64,000 bases of DNA from Polynucleobacter sp. MWH-UH25E. GTDB lineage: Bacteria; Pseudomonadota; Gammaproteobacteria; Burkholderiales; Burkholderiaceae. The first letter of the stretch is position 1. Each line of letters begins with the position of its first letter. The translations under genes and the position numbers were made by a program. The stretch covers positions 1-64,000 of the forward strand of contig NZ_CP061286.1 in assembly GCF_018687095.1 (NCBI RefSeq), in the 5' to 3' direction. Under the pieces are notes generated by a model. The model searched no databases. It was not told where the DNA came from and was given only the letters and a program-made list of their open reading frames with translations. This document shows, in pieces, positions 62,998 to 64,000 of this stretch.

Positions 62998-63121
62998 AGA
63001 AGGCTTCTCTGGTTTTATTGGAGAAGCAGTGTTTTTCATTAATTCCGGGTTTTAGCTTTCGTTAAAGCCCATAGACGGAACCAAGACTGTTTGCCTTTGG
63101 CTAATAAGTTGGGGATTAGAA

Positions 63122-63490
63122 ATGATACAAACCGAAAGTAGATTGCAGGTTGCCGATAACACAGGCGCCAGTGAAGTTTTGTGCATCAAAGTATTGGGCG
63201 GCTCTAAGCGTCGTTACGCCAGTATTGGTGATGTAATTAAAGTCACTGTGAAGTCAGCTGCTCCGCGCGGCCGTGTAAAAAAAGGTGATATTTATAACGC
63301 TGTTGTTGTTAGAACAGCTAAGGGTGTTCGCCGTCCAGACGGTTCATTGATTAAGTTTGATGACAACGCTGCGGTATTGCTCAACGCTAAGTTAGAGCCA
63401 ATTGGCACACGTATCTTTGGACCTGTCACACGCGAATTGCGTACTGAGAAGTTCATGAAGATCGTTTCTCTTGCCCCCGAAGTAATTTAA
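63122..63490 (+). CDS. rplN: 50S ribosomal protein L14
   Basis: L14 contacts 16S rRNA in an intersubunit bridge. The 122-residue protein starts MIQTESRLQVADNTGASEVL and has the signature GRVKKGDIYNAVVVRTAKGV. Length equals the family norm (122-123). First gene of the spc cluster. Confidence 0.97.
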   Translation: MIQTESRLQVADNTGASEVLCIKVLGGSKRRYASIGDVIKVTVKSAAPRGRVKKGDIYNAVVVRTAKGVRRPDGSLIKFDDNAAVLLNAKLEPIGTRIFGPVTRELRTEKFMKIVSLAPEVI

Positions 63491-63499
63491 GAGGCTGAC

Positions 63500-63808
63500 A
63501 TGAATAAGATTCGTAAAGGTGATTCCGTCGTTCTATTGACTGGCCGCGATAAAGGCAAGCAAGGAACTGTTACGGCTGTTCTCGATGACAAACTCGTTAT
63601 CGAAGGCGTAAATGTTTACAAGAAGAGTGTTAAACCTAATCCAGCAGCTGGTGTTACCGGCGGCTTGATTGATAAGACTATGCCCGTTCACATTTCTAAT
63701 GTGGCTTTGGTTGACGGTAACGGCAAACCATCACGTGTTGGTATCAAACTCGTTGATGGCAAAAAGCAGCGTTTCCTCAAAACCACTGGCGCAACATTGA
63801 GCGCATAA
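63500..63808 (+). CDS. rplX: 50S ribosomal protein L24
   Basis: L24 is an assembly initiator near the tunnel exit. The 102-residue protein has the KOW motif KGDSVVLLTGRDKGKQGTV at the N-terminus and VGIKLVDGKKQRFLK near the end. Length matches the family (102-105). Confidence 0.97.
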   Translation: MNKIRKGDSVVLLTGRDKGKQGTVTAVLDDKLVIEGVNVYKKSVKPNPAAGVTGGLIDKTMPVHISNVALVDGNGKPSRVGIKLVDGKKQRFLKTTGATLSA

Positions 63809-63824
63809 GGGGCGGAGAGAAATT

Positions 63825-64000
63825 ATGAGCACACGTTTTCAAGAGCACTATCAAGCTAAAGTTGTTGCAGATTTGATCGCCAAGTTTGGATACAAGTCTG
63901 TAATGGAAGTTCCACGCATCACCAAGGTAACTCTCAATATGGGCTTGGGCGAAGCAGTGAACGATAAAAAAGTTATCGAAAATGCAGTTGGCGATTTAAC
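63825..64000 (+). CDS. rplE: 50S ribosomal protein L5 (truncated by the window end)
   Basis: L5 binds 5S rRNA and contacts P-site tRNA. Only the first 58 codons of the usual about 180 are visible. They begin MSTRFQEHYQAKVVADLIAK and include the conserved VPRITKVTLNMGLGEA segment. The start follows GGAGAGA, and its position after rplX is the standard spc order. Confidence 0.95.
   Translation, partial: MSTRFQEHYQAKVVADLIAKFGYKSVMEVPRITKVTLNMGLGEAVNDKKVIENAVGDL

Overview
The window is a chromosomal replication-origin region followed by the large rRNA/ribosomal-protein locus of a free-living betaproteobacterium. The gene order dnaA-dnaN-gyrB, the 16S sequence, the proton-type ATP synthase operon, the DUF3717-like protein and the order rrn-tRNAs-tuf-secE-nusG-rpl-rpoBC-rpsLG-fusA-tuf-rpsJ all fit Burkholderiaceae. 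The moderate-to-low G+C, compact spacing and rRNA sequence point to Polynucleobacter; that genus call is recognition, not a database result. No insertion sequence, prophage, CRISPR array or obvious genomic island is present.

1-6.1 kb: dnaA (start codon at 38), an origin-like spacer with three consensus DnaA boxes and an AT-rich stretch, dnaN, gyrB, a SET-domain lysine methyltransferase two bases after gyrB, and a small DUF3717-like protein. 6.2-10.8 kb: a complete branched-chain-amino-acid-type ABC transporter (two ATPases, binding protein, two permeases). 10.9-11.6 kb: a TauE/SafE (TSUP) permease with an unclear start codon.

11.7-16.0 kb: mnmG-rsmG-parA-parB with two perfect parS sites, one over the operon's probable promoter and one inside mnmG. 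16.1-24.4 kb: atpI-atpBEFHAGDC and hemE behind a strong promoter. 24.4-33.5 kb: priA (with DnaA boxes upstream), a lone gcvH, a metallo-beta-lactamase-fold hydrolase, a desaturase with a tiny zinc-ribbon protein, tRNA-Arg, a cytochrome c5, rsmI, and a diaA-dolP-cytochrome c cluster, then a GNAT acetyltransferase.

33.5-39.1 kb: a complete rRNA operon (16S, tRNA-Ile, tRNA-Ala, 23S, 5S) with promoter, boxA elements, processing stems and terminator. 39.1-64 kb: tRNA-Tyr, -Gly, -Thr, tuf copy 1, tRNA-Trp, secE, nusG, rplKAJL, rpoBC, rpsL, rpsG, fusA, tuf copy 2, rpsJ, then the S10 and spc clusters up to a truncated rplE at the window end.

The genes serve replication start and origin segregation, energy supply, and transcription/translation. 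I did not find a convincing new multi-gene system. The most interesting signals are regulatory: parS over a promoter, a terminator-like hairpin just before rplJ, two mutually exclusive hairpins between rplL and rpoB, and promoters whose -35 elements lie inside the preceding operon's terminator.
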